Assembly (NCBI RefSeq): GCF_900105755.1
Contig: NZ_FNTQ01000001.1
Location: 6,944,001-7,008,000 of the forward strand
DNA from: Streptomyces sp. Ag109_O5-10
Lineage (GTDB): Bacteria; Actinomycetota; Actinomycetes; Streptomycetales; Streptomycetaceae
Reading direction: 5' to 3'
DNA: 64,000 bases
Both the position numbers and the translations under genes were made by a program. The notes under the pieces were generated by a model, which worked only from the letters and a program-made list of their open reading frames with translations, was not told the origin of the DNA and ran no database searches. Position 1 is the stretch's first letter; each line of letters begins with the position of its first letter. Below, one piece after another: positions 20,614 to 28,632 of this stretch.

Positions 20614-20895
20614 CTGCGAGCTTCCTCCAACGGACTTGCTGCCTTCCGTCGGAGGGACGAGAGCCTTGTCCTGCCTACGCCGTGTGCGGCGCGCTCCCGC
20701 GGTACCACCCTCCTTGGCCCTCCGGACGCCGTGCGCGCCGGTGAGCCCCCTCATTGGGGTCGCGAAGCCGGCTCTACCGACCCTTGCAGGGCTTTCTTCC
20801 GGCGGCTCCGGGGTGATCTTCACGTCGCGCTCGCCCCCGGGCTTCCACCGTCCCCGGGTCGCTCTGGGCTGCGTACGCCGCTACTCGTCCCCATC
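20614..20895 (-). promoter_or_regulatory. Isoleucine T-box riboswitch (translational type) in the ileS leader
   Basis: The minus-strand leader carries the conserved T-box sequence GGTGGTACCGCG (20709-20698), which pairs with the tRNA acceptor end. Upstream, a GTGAAGATCACC segment shows an ATC isoleucine specifier codon (20817-20815), apparently in a short hairpin as in the ultrashort stem I of actinobacterial ileS T-boxes. Just before ileS, CCTCC and ACGGA pair with TCCGT and GGAGG (within 20655-20624), burying the ribosome binding site. This predicts translation switched on by uncharged tRNA-Ile. A TACACT hexamer at 20920-20915 could be the -10 of the promoter. Confidence 0.88.
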
Positions 20896-21206
20896 CACGC
20901 TTCTCGCTCCGCCCAGTGTACGGCGCCGCACGGACAGCGGCCGACCCGTTTTCCGGAGCCCGCCGGGGCGCGGCGGCCCGACTGCCGAGATGACCCGAAT
21001 GGCGGGGTACGCGTGTTCGCATCCTGGGATGTCCTGCTCGACGGATTACCGGGCGGGGAGCTGGGCACAACGCATGCATACCTGCTGCGTGGGGGGTGCG
21101 GGGCAGGCGGATCGGGCGGCGTGCCCCGTTGCCGCGGGACTCGAGTCGATTTATCGTCCGAGCACGATTCGCGTGCAAAATCACAATATGTGAAGGGGCT
21201 GCGGCC

Positions 21207-22058
21207 ATGGTGGCGAAGAAGACCGCCGTACAGCAGCCGGCGTCCGGCCGGTCCAGGGGCGCGGCCGCCTCCGGCGGCGACACCGAAGAGGACCGCGGAA
21301 GGCGGGGCACGCGCACGAGAGCGGCGGCTCCTTCCAGGAAAACGCCGGATGGAATGGCTTCCGCCGGGAAAGAGGACGCGAAGAAGGCACCCGTGAGGAG
21401 GACGGCCGCGAAGAAGGCCGTCGCGAAGAAGGCCGACGGGGCGAAGTCGGCGAAGGCGGAGCAGAGCGCGTCCAGGGCCGCGGCGACGAAGACCGCGGTG
21501 GCGAAGAGCACGGCCAAGAAGAAGAGCACGGCCAAGAAAGCGGGCGCGGCGCGGGCCGCGAAGCAGACGGGAGCCACGACGGTGGTTGCGAAGAAGACTC
21601 CTGGCACGGCCACGGCGGCGGACACCGCCGTCCCCAAGGCGCGGATCGCCGCGGCGGCTCCGGGCGAACTCGCGGTGCGTGCCGGCGAGGACCCGTGGAC
21701 GCCGGAGGAGGTCGAGGAGGCGCGCACCGAGCTGACGACCGAGGCGATGCGGCTGCGTGCCGAGCTCGACGCGTCGGAGAGCGCCCTGGCCGGACTGATG
21801 CGGGACTCCGGGGACGGCGCGGGTGACGACCAGGCCGACACCGGCACCAAGAACATCACCCGCGAGCACGAACTGGCGCTGGCCGCCAACGCGCGCGAGA
21901 TGCTCGAACAGACCGAGCGCGCCCTGCAGAAGCTCGACGCGGGCACCTACGGTCTCTGCGAGAACTGCGGAAACCCCATCGGCAAGGCGCGGATGCAGGC
22001 CTTCCCACGGGCCACCCTGTGCGTGGAGTGCAAGCAGAAGCAGGAACGCCGCTACTGA
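21207..22058 (+). CDS. TraR/DksA-type C4 zinc finger protein with a Lys/Ala-rich tail domain
   Basis: Protein of 283 aa. Residues 1-145 are a histone H1-like, disordered Lys/Ala/Thr region with repeated AKKTA/AKKS units, likely to bind nucleic acid non-specifically. Residues about 155-230 form a coiled-coil DksA-like region. The C-terminal zinc finger has Cys pairs in CENCGNP and CVECKQK. Family members bind RNA polymerase or DNA; which applies here is unknown. ATG 21207 has GAAGGGG 8 bases upstream. The 211 bases before it contain no other gene. Confidence 0.88.
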   Translation: MVAKKTAVQQPASGRSRGAAASGGDTEEDRGRRGTRTRAAAPSRKTPDGMASAGKEDAKKAPVRRTAAKKAVAKKADGAKSAKAEQSASRAAATKTAVAKSTAKKKSTAKKAGAARAAKQTGATTVVAKKTPGTATAADTAVPKARIAAAAPGELAVRAGEDPWTPEEVEEARTELTTEAMRLRAELDASESALAGLMRDSGDGAGDDQADTGTKNITREHELALAANAREMLEQTERALQKLDAGTYGLCENCGNPIGKARMQAFPRATLCVECKQKQERRY

Positions 22059-22125
22059 GCATCGGGGTCCCCCGGGGCGTGCCGTAGTCTCGTCCCGAGG
22101 CAGGCACCTAGGTTGAGGGACTCAC

Positions 22126-22731
22126 GTGGCAGAGGCGGAACGCATCATCGGTACGCCGGGCACCCCGGACGACGGCGGCGAGCGGACGGTGCCGCCCGGC
22201 GCGTCCGGTGCGGATCAGCAGTCCACCGCGGACCAGCGGCCCGGCCGCGGGCGCCGGATCGCCGTGCTGTTCGCGGTGGCCGCCTTCGCGTACGCCCTCG
22301 ACCTGGTCAGCAAGATGATCGTGGTCGCGAAGCTGGAGCACCACGCCCCGATCGAGGTCGTCGGCGACTGGCTGGAGTTCCACGCGATCCGCAACCCGGG
22401 CGCGGCCTTCGGATTCGGCGGCGCCTTCACGATCATCTTCACGCTGATCGCGGCGGCGGTGATCGTCGTGATCTTCCGGCTGGCGCGCAAGCTGTACAGC
22501 TTCCCCTGGGCGGTCGCGCTCGGCCTGCTGCTCGGCGGCGCGCTCGGCAACCTCACCGACCGGATCTTCCGCTCGCCGGGGATCTTCGAGGGCCAGGTCG
22601 TCGACTTCATCGCGCCCAAGCACTTCGCGGTGTTCAACCTGGCCGACTCCGCGATCGTCTGCGGCGGCATCCTGATCGTGCTGCTCTCCTTCCGCGGCCT
22701 GGACCCGGACGGGACCGTCCACAAGGACTGA
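22126..22731 (+). CDS. lspA: Lipoprotein signal peptidase LspA
   Basis: Signal peptidase II of 201 aa, the membrane aspartyl protease that cuts signal peptides of lipid-modified prolipoproteins. Four hydrophobic helices follow a 40-residue polar N-terminus. The catalytic Asp motifs are GNLTDR (near residue 145) and FNLADSAI (near 174). The partner Lgt is encoded at 62038-63051 in the same window. GTG start; a TAGTCT hexamer at 22084-22089 may be its promoter -10. Confidence 0.95.
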   Translation: MAEAERIIGTPGTPDDGGERTVPPGASGADQQSTADQRPGRGRRIAVLFAVAAFAYALDLVSKMIVVAKLEHHAPIEVVGDWLEFHAIRNPGAAFGFGGAFTIIFTLIAAAVIVVIFRLARKLYSFPWAVALGLLLGGALGNLTDRIFRSPGIFEGQVVDFIAPKHFAVFNLADSAIVCGGILIVLLSFRGLDPDGTVHKD

Positions 22732-22826
22732 CGGGGGCGCAGGGCCCGCAGCGGCCCGCGGCGGCCCAGAGCGGCCCGCGGGGGCTTGCGTACGGAGCCG
22801 TCGGTGGTGTCCGGCATACTCGACGG

Positions 22827-23771
22827 GTGAGCACGATTCCCGAGATCCGAACCCTGCCCGTGCCCGACGGCCTGGAGGGCGAGCGCGTCGACGCCGTCAT
22901 CTCCCGCATGTTCGGCTTCTCCCGCACCAAGGCGGCCGAGCTGGCCGCGGCGGGCAAGGTCCAGGTCGACGGCTCGGTGGTCGGCAAGTCCGAGCGGGTG
23001 CACGGCGGGGCCTGGCTGGAGGTCGAGATGCCGGGGGCGCCCGCGCCCGTGCAGATCGTCGCGGAGCCCGTCGAGGGCATGGAGATCGTGCACGACGACG
23101 ACGACGTGGTCGTGATCGTCAAGCCGGTCGGCGTGGCCGCGCACCCCTCGCCCGGCTGGACCGGCCCGACCGTGATCGGCGGCCTCGCCGCCGCCGGCTA
23201 CCGCATCTCCACCTCCGGCGCCGCCGAGCGCCAGGGCATCGTGCACCGCCTCGACGTCGGCACGTCCGGCCTGATGGTGGTCGCCAAGTCGGAGCGGGCG
23301 TACACGTCGCTGAAGCGCCAGTTCAAGGAGCGCACGGTCGACAAGCGCTACCACACGCTCGTGCAGGGCCACCCCGACCCGACCAGCGGCACCATCGACG
23401 CCCCGATCGGCCGCCACCCGCAGCACGACTACAAGTGGGCGGTCACGGCCGACGGCAAGCCCTCCGTGACCCACTACGACCTCGTCGAGGCGTTCCGCGC
23501 GGCCTCCCTGCTCGACGTGAAGCTGGAGACCGGCCGCACCCACCAGATCCGCGTCCACATGGCCGCCCACCGCCACCCCTGCGTCGGCGACCTCACCTAC
23601 GGCGCCGACCCGACGCTCGCCAAGCGGCTCCGTTTGACCCGCCAGTGGCTGCACGCCGTCCGGCTCGGTTTCGAGCACCCCGGGGACGGCGAGTGGGTCG
23701 AGTTCGCCAGCGACTACCCGGCCGACCTGCAGGAGGCGCTCGACCAGGTCCGCGAGGAGACGTACGGGTGA
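22827..23771 (+). CDS. RluA/RluD-family pseudouridine synthase
   Basis: Enzyme of 314 aa that isomerises uridine in large-subunit rRNA, probably RluD-like. The N-terminal S4 RNA-binding domain (about 15-75) is followed by the catalytic domain, with the active-site Asp in HRLDVGTSGL and the late motifs TGRTHQIRVH and HPCVGD. GTG 22827 is chosen because it opens the S4 domain; the frame upstream overlaps lspA. There is no clear ribosome binding site, but CATACT (22815-22820) lies 6 bases before the start, which suggests a leaderless mRNA. The target uridine cannot be read from the sequence. Confidence 0.92.
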   Translation: MSTIPEIRTLPVPDGLEGERVDAVISRMFGFSRTKAAELAAAGKVQVDGSVVGKSERVHGGAWLEVEMPGAPAPVQIVAEPVEGMEIVHDDDDVVVIVKPVGVAAHPSPGWTGPTVIGGLAAAGYRISTSGAAERQGIVHRLDVGTSGLMVVAKSERAYTSLKRQFKERTVDKRYHTLVQGHPDPTSGTIDAPIGRHPQHDYKWAVTADGKPSVTHYDLVEAFRAASLLDVKLETGRTHQIRVHMAAHRHPCVGDLTYGADPTLAKRLRLTRQWLHAVRLGFEHPGDGEWVEFASDYPADLQEALDQVREETYG

Positions 23772-24238
23772 CCACGCGCGCGTACACGGTGCGGGTCGCC
23801 GAGGACCCGGCCGATCTGGAGGCGTGCTTCGCGGTGCGCAAGCAGGTCTTCGTGGTCGAGCAGCGTGTCCCCGAGGACCTGGAGTACGACGCCTACGACC
23901 CCGTCGCCGTGCACGTCCTGGCGGTCCGCGCGGACGGTGTGCCCCTCGGCACCGGCCGGCTGCTGCACGGCGCGGTGGCCGCGGCCAAGACCGGCGGCGA
24001 CCCGTCCCTCGGCTCCCTGGGCCGGCTCGCGGTCGCCGCGGAGGCCCGCGGTCTCGGCATCGGCGTCGCCCTGGTCCGGGCCATCGAGGAGGCCGCACGC
24101 GCGCGTGGCCTGACCGCGGTGGACCTGCACGCGCAGACCCACGCGCTGGGCTTCTACGAGCGGTTGGGCTACCAGCCGTACGGCCCGGAGTACGAAGAGG
24201 CCGGCATCCCGCACCGGGGGATGCGCAGGGTTTTGTAG
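23768..24238 (+). CDS. GNAT family N-acetyltransferase
   Basis: Protein of 156 aa with a single GNAT fold. The acetyl-CoA loop is in LAVAAEARGLGIGVALV (about residues 90-106), and the C-terminal ALGFYERLGYQ is characteristic. The N-terminal AVRKQVFVVEQRVPEDLE resembles ElaA-type proteins. GTG start overlaps the pseudouridine synthase stop by four bases, so the two are coupled. Substrate unknown. Confidence 0.88.
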   Translation: MTTRAYTVRVAEDPADLEACFAVRKQVFVVEQRVPEDLEYDAYDPVAVHVLAVRADGVPLGTGRLLHGAVAAAKTGGDPSLGSLGRLAVAAEARGLGIGVALVRAIEEAARARGLTAVDLHAQTHALGFYERLGYQPYGPEYEEAGIPHRGMRRVL

Positions 24239-24294
24239 CCGGCATGGCACGCTGGAGTCCCGCTGTGTGATCGTCTACACCCGGAGCGCTGGCC

Positions 24295-25884
24295 GTGGAT
24301 CAGTTGGCCCTGTTGTTCGTGCTGCTGCTCGGGGCCCTCGTCAGTGTTCCGGTGGGGGACCGGCTCGGACTGCCGGCGCCCGTGCTGATGACGTTGTTCG
24401 GGATCGTCCTCGCGGTCGCCGACTTCGTGCCGAACGTGAACATCCCGCCCGAGCTGATCCTGCCGGGTCTGCTGCCGCCGCTGCTCTACGCCGCCGTGCG
24501 GCGGACCTCCTGGCGGCAGTTCACGGCCAACAAACGGCCGATCTTCCTGCTCGCCGTGGCCCTGGTCTTCGTCACGACGCTGTGTGTGGCCGTCGTCGCC
24601 AACACGATCGTGCCCGGACTGCCGATCGCGGCCGCGCTCGCGCTGGGCGCGCTGGTGGCCCCGCCCGACCCGGTCGCCGCGACCGCGGTCGCCGGACAGC
24701 TCGGGCTGCCCCGCAGGCTGGTGTCGATCCTGGAGGGCGAGGGTCTCTTCAACGACGTCACGGCCATCGTCCTGTACCACGTGGCGATCGCCGCCGTGGT
24801 CAGCGGCACCTTCTCGCCCTGGCGGGCCGCGCTGGACTTCCTGCTCTCCGCCGTGGTCGCGGTCGTCGTGGGGCTGGTGCTCGGCTGGGGTGCGAACAAG
24901 CTGATGGACGTGCTCGGCGACGCGACCCTGCAGATCGGTCTGACCCTGATCGTGCCGTACGCCTCGTACGTCCTCGCCGAGGAACTGCACGGCTCCGGGG
25001 TGCTCTCCGTGCTCACCACGGCGCTGTTCATCGCCGAGTACGCCACCGACGCCGACGACGTCATGACCCGGCTCGCCGGATACACCTTCTGGGACATCGT
25101 CGACACGCTCGTCACCGGTGTCGCTTTCGGGCTGATCGGCCTGGAGCTGCACAACGCGATCCGCACGGCGTCCGGCCGCTGGGGCGAGCTGCTCGGCTGG
25201 GCGGCCGCGATCGTGGGCGTGGTGGTCGTGGTGCGGCTGGTCTGGCTGCTGCCGGCGACCTGGCTGACCAAGCGGCTGCACGCCCGACGGCGGGACTACG
25301 ACGAGGAGATCCCGACCAGCTGGCGGGAGACCATCGTGATGTGGTGGTCCGGGATGCGCGGGGTGGCGTCGGTGGCGCTGGCCCTGGCCATCCCCCTGAA
25401 GACGGACGACGGCTCCGCCTTCCCGGACCGCGACGAGATCGTCTTCATCGCCTTCGGCGTGATCATGGCGACGCTGGTCCTCCAGGGGCTGACCCTGCCT
25501 TGGCTGGTGAAACGGCTGGGGGTACGGGCCGACACCGACCGCGAGAAGGAGATCGAGAAGGAGCTGGGGATACGGGCGGCGAAGGCGGCACGGCGGCGCC
25601 TGAAGGAGATCGAGCAGGTCGAGGATCTGCCGGAGGACGTGACGGAGCAGATGCTGCGGCGCGCCTTCGAGATCGGGTTCCGGATCAGCCCCGACGTGGT
25701 GGAGGACGAGCGGCGGGAGGGCCACGACAAGCGGATGCGGCGGCTGAAGCGGGTGCGGCGGATCCAGCAGGAGATGCTGAGCGCGGCGCGGCACGAGGTG
25801 CTGGCGGCGCGCAGCGAGCCGGGGGCGGATCCGGAGATCGTGGACCGGGTGCTGCGGCACCTGGACGTGCGTAGCCTGCGCTGA
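24295..25884 (+). CDS. Na+/H+ antiporter, CPA1 family
   Basis: Membrane transporter of 529 aa with about 12 hydrophobic helices (residues 1-410). The ion-site motif ALVAPPDPVAATAV and EGEGLFNDVTAIVL, and WWSGMRGVASVALAL in a late helix, are CPA1/NhaP-type features. The last ~120 residues are a charged, helical cytoplasmic tail. It should exchange monovalent cations for protons. Cation preference is not predictable. GTG start without a strong ribosome binding site. Confidence 0.9.
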   Translation: MDQLALLFVLLLGALVSVPVGDRLGLPAPVLMTLFGIVLAVADFVPNVNIPPELILPGLLPPLLYAAVRRTSWRQFTANKRPIFLLAVALVFVTTLCVAVVANTIVPGLPIAAALALGALVAPPDPVAATAVAGQLGLPRRLVSILEGEGLFNDVTAIVLYHVAIAAVVSGTFSPWRAALDFLLSAVVAVVVGLVLGWGANKLMDVLGDATLQIGLTLIVPYASYVLAEELHGSGVLSVLTTALFIAEYATDADDVMTRLAGYTFWDIVDTLVTGVAFGLIGLELHNAIRTASGRWGELLGWAAAIVGVVVVVRLVWLLPATWLTKRLHARRRDYDEEIPTSWRETIVMWWSGMRGVASVALALAIPLKTDDGSAFPDRDEIVFIAFGVIMATLVLQGLTLPWLVKRLGVRADTDREKEIEKELGIRAAKAARRRLKEIEQVEDLPEDVTEQMLRRAFEIGFRISPDVVEDERREGHDKRMRRLKRVRRIQQEMLSAARHEVLAARSEPGADPEIVDRVLRHLDVRSLR

Positions 25885-25963
25885 GCGCTCCGCTGGAGGC
25901 GCTGATGTGCCGTGATGCGTCATCGGTCGTGTGTCGTCGGTCGGCTGCGGCGCCGTCCTGGCC

Positions 25964-26010
25964 GGTCGCGCAGTTCCCCACGGCCCTGGCCCTTCGGGCG
26001 CGCTGCGCTG
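25964..26010 (+). repeat. Dispersed streptomycete intergenic repeat copy
   Basis: The stretch GGTCGCGCAGTTCCCCACGG and the GC-rich tail after it are the reverse complement of the GGGGAACTGCGCGACC core repeated at 42194-42530. It occupies the 200-base gap between the antiporter and the SDR gene, which otherwise holds only the palindrome at 26032-26055. Confidence 0.6.
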
Positions 26011-26031
26011 CGGCAGTCATACAAGTGCATG

Positions 26032-26055
26032 GCGCCTGTGGACAGTCACAGGCGC
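26032..26055. promoter_or_regulatory. Perfect 9-base palindrome upstream of the SDR gene
   Basis: GCGCCTGTG and CACAGGCGC are separated by 6 bases. It ends 18 bases before a TAGTCT hexamer (26073-26078) that sits 6 bases before the SDR start. It could be an operator for that promoter or the terminator of the antiporter gene; there is no T run. Confidence 0.45.
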
Positions 26056-26084
26056 GGACGGCTCCGCCCTCGTAGTCTCGGATC

Positions 26085-26825
26085 ATGGCTCGGAACATTG
26101 TGATCAGTGGTGGAGGAACCGGGATCGGGCTCGCCGCGGCGCGGGTGTTCGCCGGGGACGGGGATCGGGTGCTGCTGCTCGGGCGGCGCAGAGAGGTGCT
26201 GGAGAAGGCGGGGGTGCCCGGGGCGGAGGTGTACGCCGCCGATCTGGCCGAACCCGAGGAGGTGCGCGCGGTCGCGCGCTTCGTCGCCGAGGAGTTCGGG
26301 ACCGTGGACGTGCTCGTCCACAGCGCCGGCGGGAACGCGGCGCGCGCGGCCGACGCGGAGACCGGTGACCCGCTCGACGCCGCCGCCCGCGTCTGGACCG
26401 GCAACTTCCGGCAGAACACGCTGACCGCCGTGCTGCTCACGGAGGCACTGAGGGACCGGCTCGCCGATCCCGGCGGCCGGGTGCTGTTCATCAGCTCCAT
26501 AGCAGCCTTCCGGGGCTCGGGCAGCGGGTCCTACGCCGCCTCCAAGGCGGCCCTGCACCCGTACGCCCACGACCTGGCCCGGCAGCTCGGCCCCCGCGGA
26601 GTCACCGTGAACGTGGTCGCGCCCGGGTATGTCGAGGACACCGACTTCTTCGGTGGGCCGGTGGCGGAGGCCCGGCGGGAGCAGCTCGTCGCCGAGACGT
26701 CCACGGGGCGGGCCGGCACACCCGGTGACGTCGCCGCCACCCTGCACTGGCTGGCCTCCCCGGCCGCCGGGCACGTCACCTCGCAGGTCGTCCAGGTCAA
26801 CGGCGGCGCCGAACGCGGCCACTGA
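26085..26825 (+). CDS. Short-chain dehydrogenase/reductase
   Basis: Rossmann-fold oxidoreductase of 246 aa. The cofactor loop GGGTGIGLAAARVF with Arg residues in LLLGRRREV suggests NADP(H). The catalytic Ser is in FISSIAAFRG and the Tyr-x-x-x-Lys in GSYAASKAAL. Late VAPGYVEDTDFF and the C-terminal QVVQVNGGAERG are typical of FabG-like SDRs. Its substrate is unknown. Start just after a promoter-like TAGTCT, so probably leaderless. It converges on the mscS-type gene with 8 bases between stops. Confidence 0.92.
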   Translation: MARNIVISGGGTGIGLAAARVFAGDGDRVLLLGRRREVLEKAGVPGAEVYAADLAEPEEVRAVARFVAEEFGTVDVLVHSAGGNAARAADAETGDPLDAAARVWTGNFRQNTLTAVLLTEALRDRLADPGGRVLFISSIAAFRGSGSGSYAASKAALHPYAHDLARQLGPRGVTVNVVAPGYVEDTDFFGGPVAEARREQLVAETSTGRAGTPGDVAATLHWLASPAAGHVTSQVVQVNGGAERGH

Positions 26826-26833
26826 GCGAGGTC

Positions 26834-27949
26834 TCAGCCGCGGCCCGTGCGAGGCGGCTCGTGCAGGCGCCGGTTGGCCGCCCCGTCCTGGGAGGGCACG
26901 ATCCCGCCGGGCGGCAGGACCGCGTCGGCCGTGTTGACCCGGGGCAGGGCGTACGGGTGCTCCGCGCACAGCCAGGTCATCATCTGCTCGCGGACGGTCA
27001 CCCGGACCGTCCAGATGTCGTCCGCGTCCTTGGCGGTCACCAGCGCCCGCACCTGCATGGTGTTCGGCGTCGAGTCGGTGACGACCAGGCCGTAGGCCCG
27101 CCCGTCCCAGGCGGGGCACTCGCGCAGGATGTCCTTGAGCTTGTCCCGCATGGCCTCGACCGGCGCCGAGTGGTCGACGTGCCAGTAGACGATCCCGGTC
27201 ATCTGCGGGGTGCCCCGCGACCAGTTCTCGAAGGGTTTGGAGGTGAAGTAGGACACCGGCATGGTGATCCGGCGCTCGTCCCAGGTCCGTACCGTCAGGA
27301 AGGTCAGGGTGATCTCCTCGACCGTGCCCCACTCGCCGTCGACCACGACCGTGTCACCGATGCGCACCATGTCACCGAAGGCGATCTGCAGGCCGGCGAA
27401 CATGTTCGCCAGGGTGGACTGGGCAGCCACGCCGGCGACGATGCCGAGGATTCCGGCGGAGGCCAGCAGCGAGGCACCGGCCGCGCGCATCGCCGGGAAG
27501 GTCAGCAGCATCGCCGCCACGGCCACCACTCCGACGACCGCCGTCACCACCCGCATGATCAGCGACACCTGGGTGCGCACCCGGCGGACCCGGGCCGCGT
27601 CGTGGTGGGCGCGGGCGTAGCGGTCGTAGGTCGTCTCCACGACGGCCGCCGCGATCCGCACCACCAGCCAGGCGGCCGACCCGATCAGCACCAGGGTCAG
27701 GATCTGGCCGACGGCGACCCGGTGCCTCAGGATCAGCTCGGCCTGGTCGTAGGAGCCTCTGAGCAGGGCCGAGCACAGCACCAGCTGATAGGGGATGCGG
27801 CCGCGCCGCAGCAGGCCCCACAGGGGTGTCTCGCTGTGCCGGGTGTCGGCCTTGCGCAGCAGCAGGTCGGTCGCCCAGCCGATCAGCAGGGTGAGGACGA
27901 CGGCGCCGCCGACCACGATCAGCGGGCGGAGTACGTTCTCCATCTCCAT
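26834..27949 (-). CDS. MscS-family mechanosensitive ion channel
   Basis: Membrane protein of 371 aa. About four helices precede the pore helix ASAGILGIVAGVAAQSTLAN, then the MscS beta domain starts with MVRIGDTVVVDGEWGTVEEI, and a cytoplasmic alpha/beta domain follows. Family members release solutes on hypo-osmotic shock. Length and topology are those of the larger MscS-like group. The C-terminus is Arg/Gly-rich. Two starts three codons apart (27949 and 27943) are equally possible. Confidence 0.9.
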   Translation of the reverse strand: MEMENVLRPLIVVGGAVVLTLLIGWATDLLLRKADTRHSETPLWGLLRRGRIPYQLVLCSALLRGSYDQAELILRHRVAVGQILTLVLIGSAAWLVVRIAAAVVETTYDRYARAHHDAARVRRVRTQVSLIMRVVTAVVGVVAVAAMLLTFPAMRAAGASLLASAGILGIVAGVAAQSTLANMFAGLQIAFGDMVRIGDTVVVDGEWGTVEEITLTFLTVRTWDERRITMPVSYFTSKPFENWSRGTPQMTGIVYWHVDHSAPVEAMRDKLKDILRECPAWDGRAYGLVVTDSTPNTMQVRALVTAKDADDIWTVRVTVREQMMTWLCAEHPYALPRVNTADAVLPPGGIVPSQDGAANRRLHEPPRTGRG

Positions 27950-28044
27950 GGGTCCGAACGTAACCGCTTCGGCGGGATCCTGAACATTCCGATCGACATG
28001 AAGGGGGTGACAGGCGTCACCCGGCGGGCTGGCACCATGGGTTC

Positions 28045-28614
28045 ATGAACATCATGCTCTTCCACTCGACCTACGGGCTCAGGCCCGCGGTGCGCGAGGC
28101 CGCGGACCGGCTGCGTGCCGCCGGGCACGAGGTCTGGACGCCGGACCTCTTCGACGGGCGCACGTTCGACACGGTCGAGGAGGGCATGGAGTTCAACGAG
28201 TCGATCGGCAAGGACGAGCTGCTGAAGCGGGCCGTGCTGGCGGCGGCGCCGTACTCGGAGCGCGGGCTGGTGTACGCCGGGTTCTCGCTGGGGGCCTCGA
28301 TCGCGCAGACGCTGGCGCTGGGCGACGAGCGGGCGCGGGGGCTGCTGCTCCTGCACGGCACCTCGGACATCGCGCCCAGTGCCTCGGTGGACGAGCTGCC
28401 GGTGCAACTGCACGTGGCCGAGCCGGACGCCTTCGAGACGGACGACTGGCTGAGTGCCTGGTACCTGCAGATGGGCCGGGCCGGCGCCGACGTGGAGGTC
28501 TACCGGTACCCGGGAGCCGGTCACCTCTACACCGACCCCGGTCTGCCGGACTACGACGAGGAGGCCGCCGAGGCCACCTGGCGGGTGGCGCTCGGCTTCC
28601 TCGACACGCTGTGA
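28045..28614 (+). CDS. Dienelactone hydrolase family protein
   Basis: Alpha/beta hydrolase of 189 aa. The nucleophile elbow reads YAGFSLGASIAQ with Ser in place of the dienelactone-hydrolase Cys. An Asp lies in the segment ending VAEPDAFET, and the C-terminal GAGHLYTD supplies the His. Function is unassigned; such proteins are small esterases or hydrolases. CACCAT (28033-28038) six bases before the ATG points to a leaderless transcript. Confidence 0.85.
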   Translation: MNIMLFHSTYGLRPAVREAADRLRAAGHEVWTPDLFDGRTFDTVEEGMEFNESIGKDELLKRAVLAAAPYSERGLVYAGFSLGASIAQTLALGDERARGLLLLHGTSDIAPSASVDELPVQLHVAEPDAFETDDWLSAWYLQMGRAGADVEVYRYPGAGHLYTDPGLPDYDEEAAEATWRVALGFLDTL

Positions 28615-28632
28615 CGTGGTGTCCCCCCGGGG

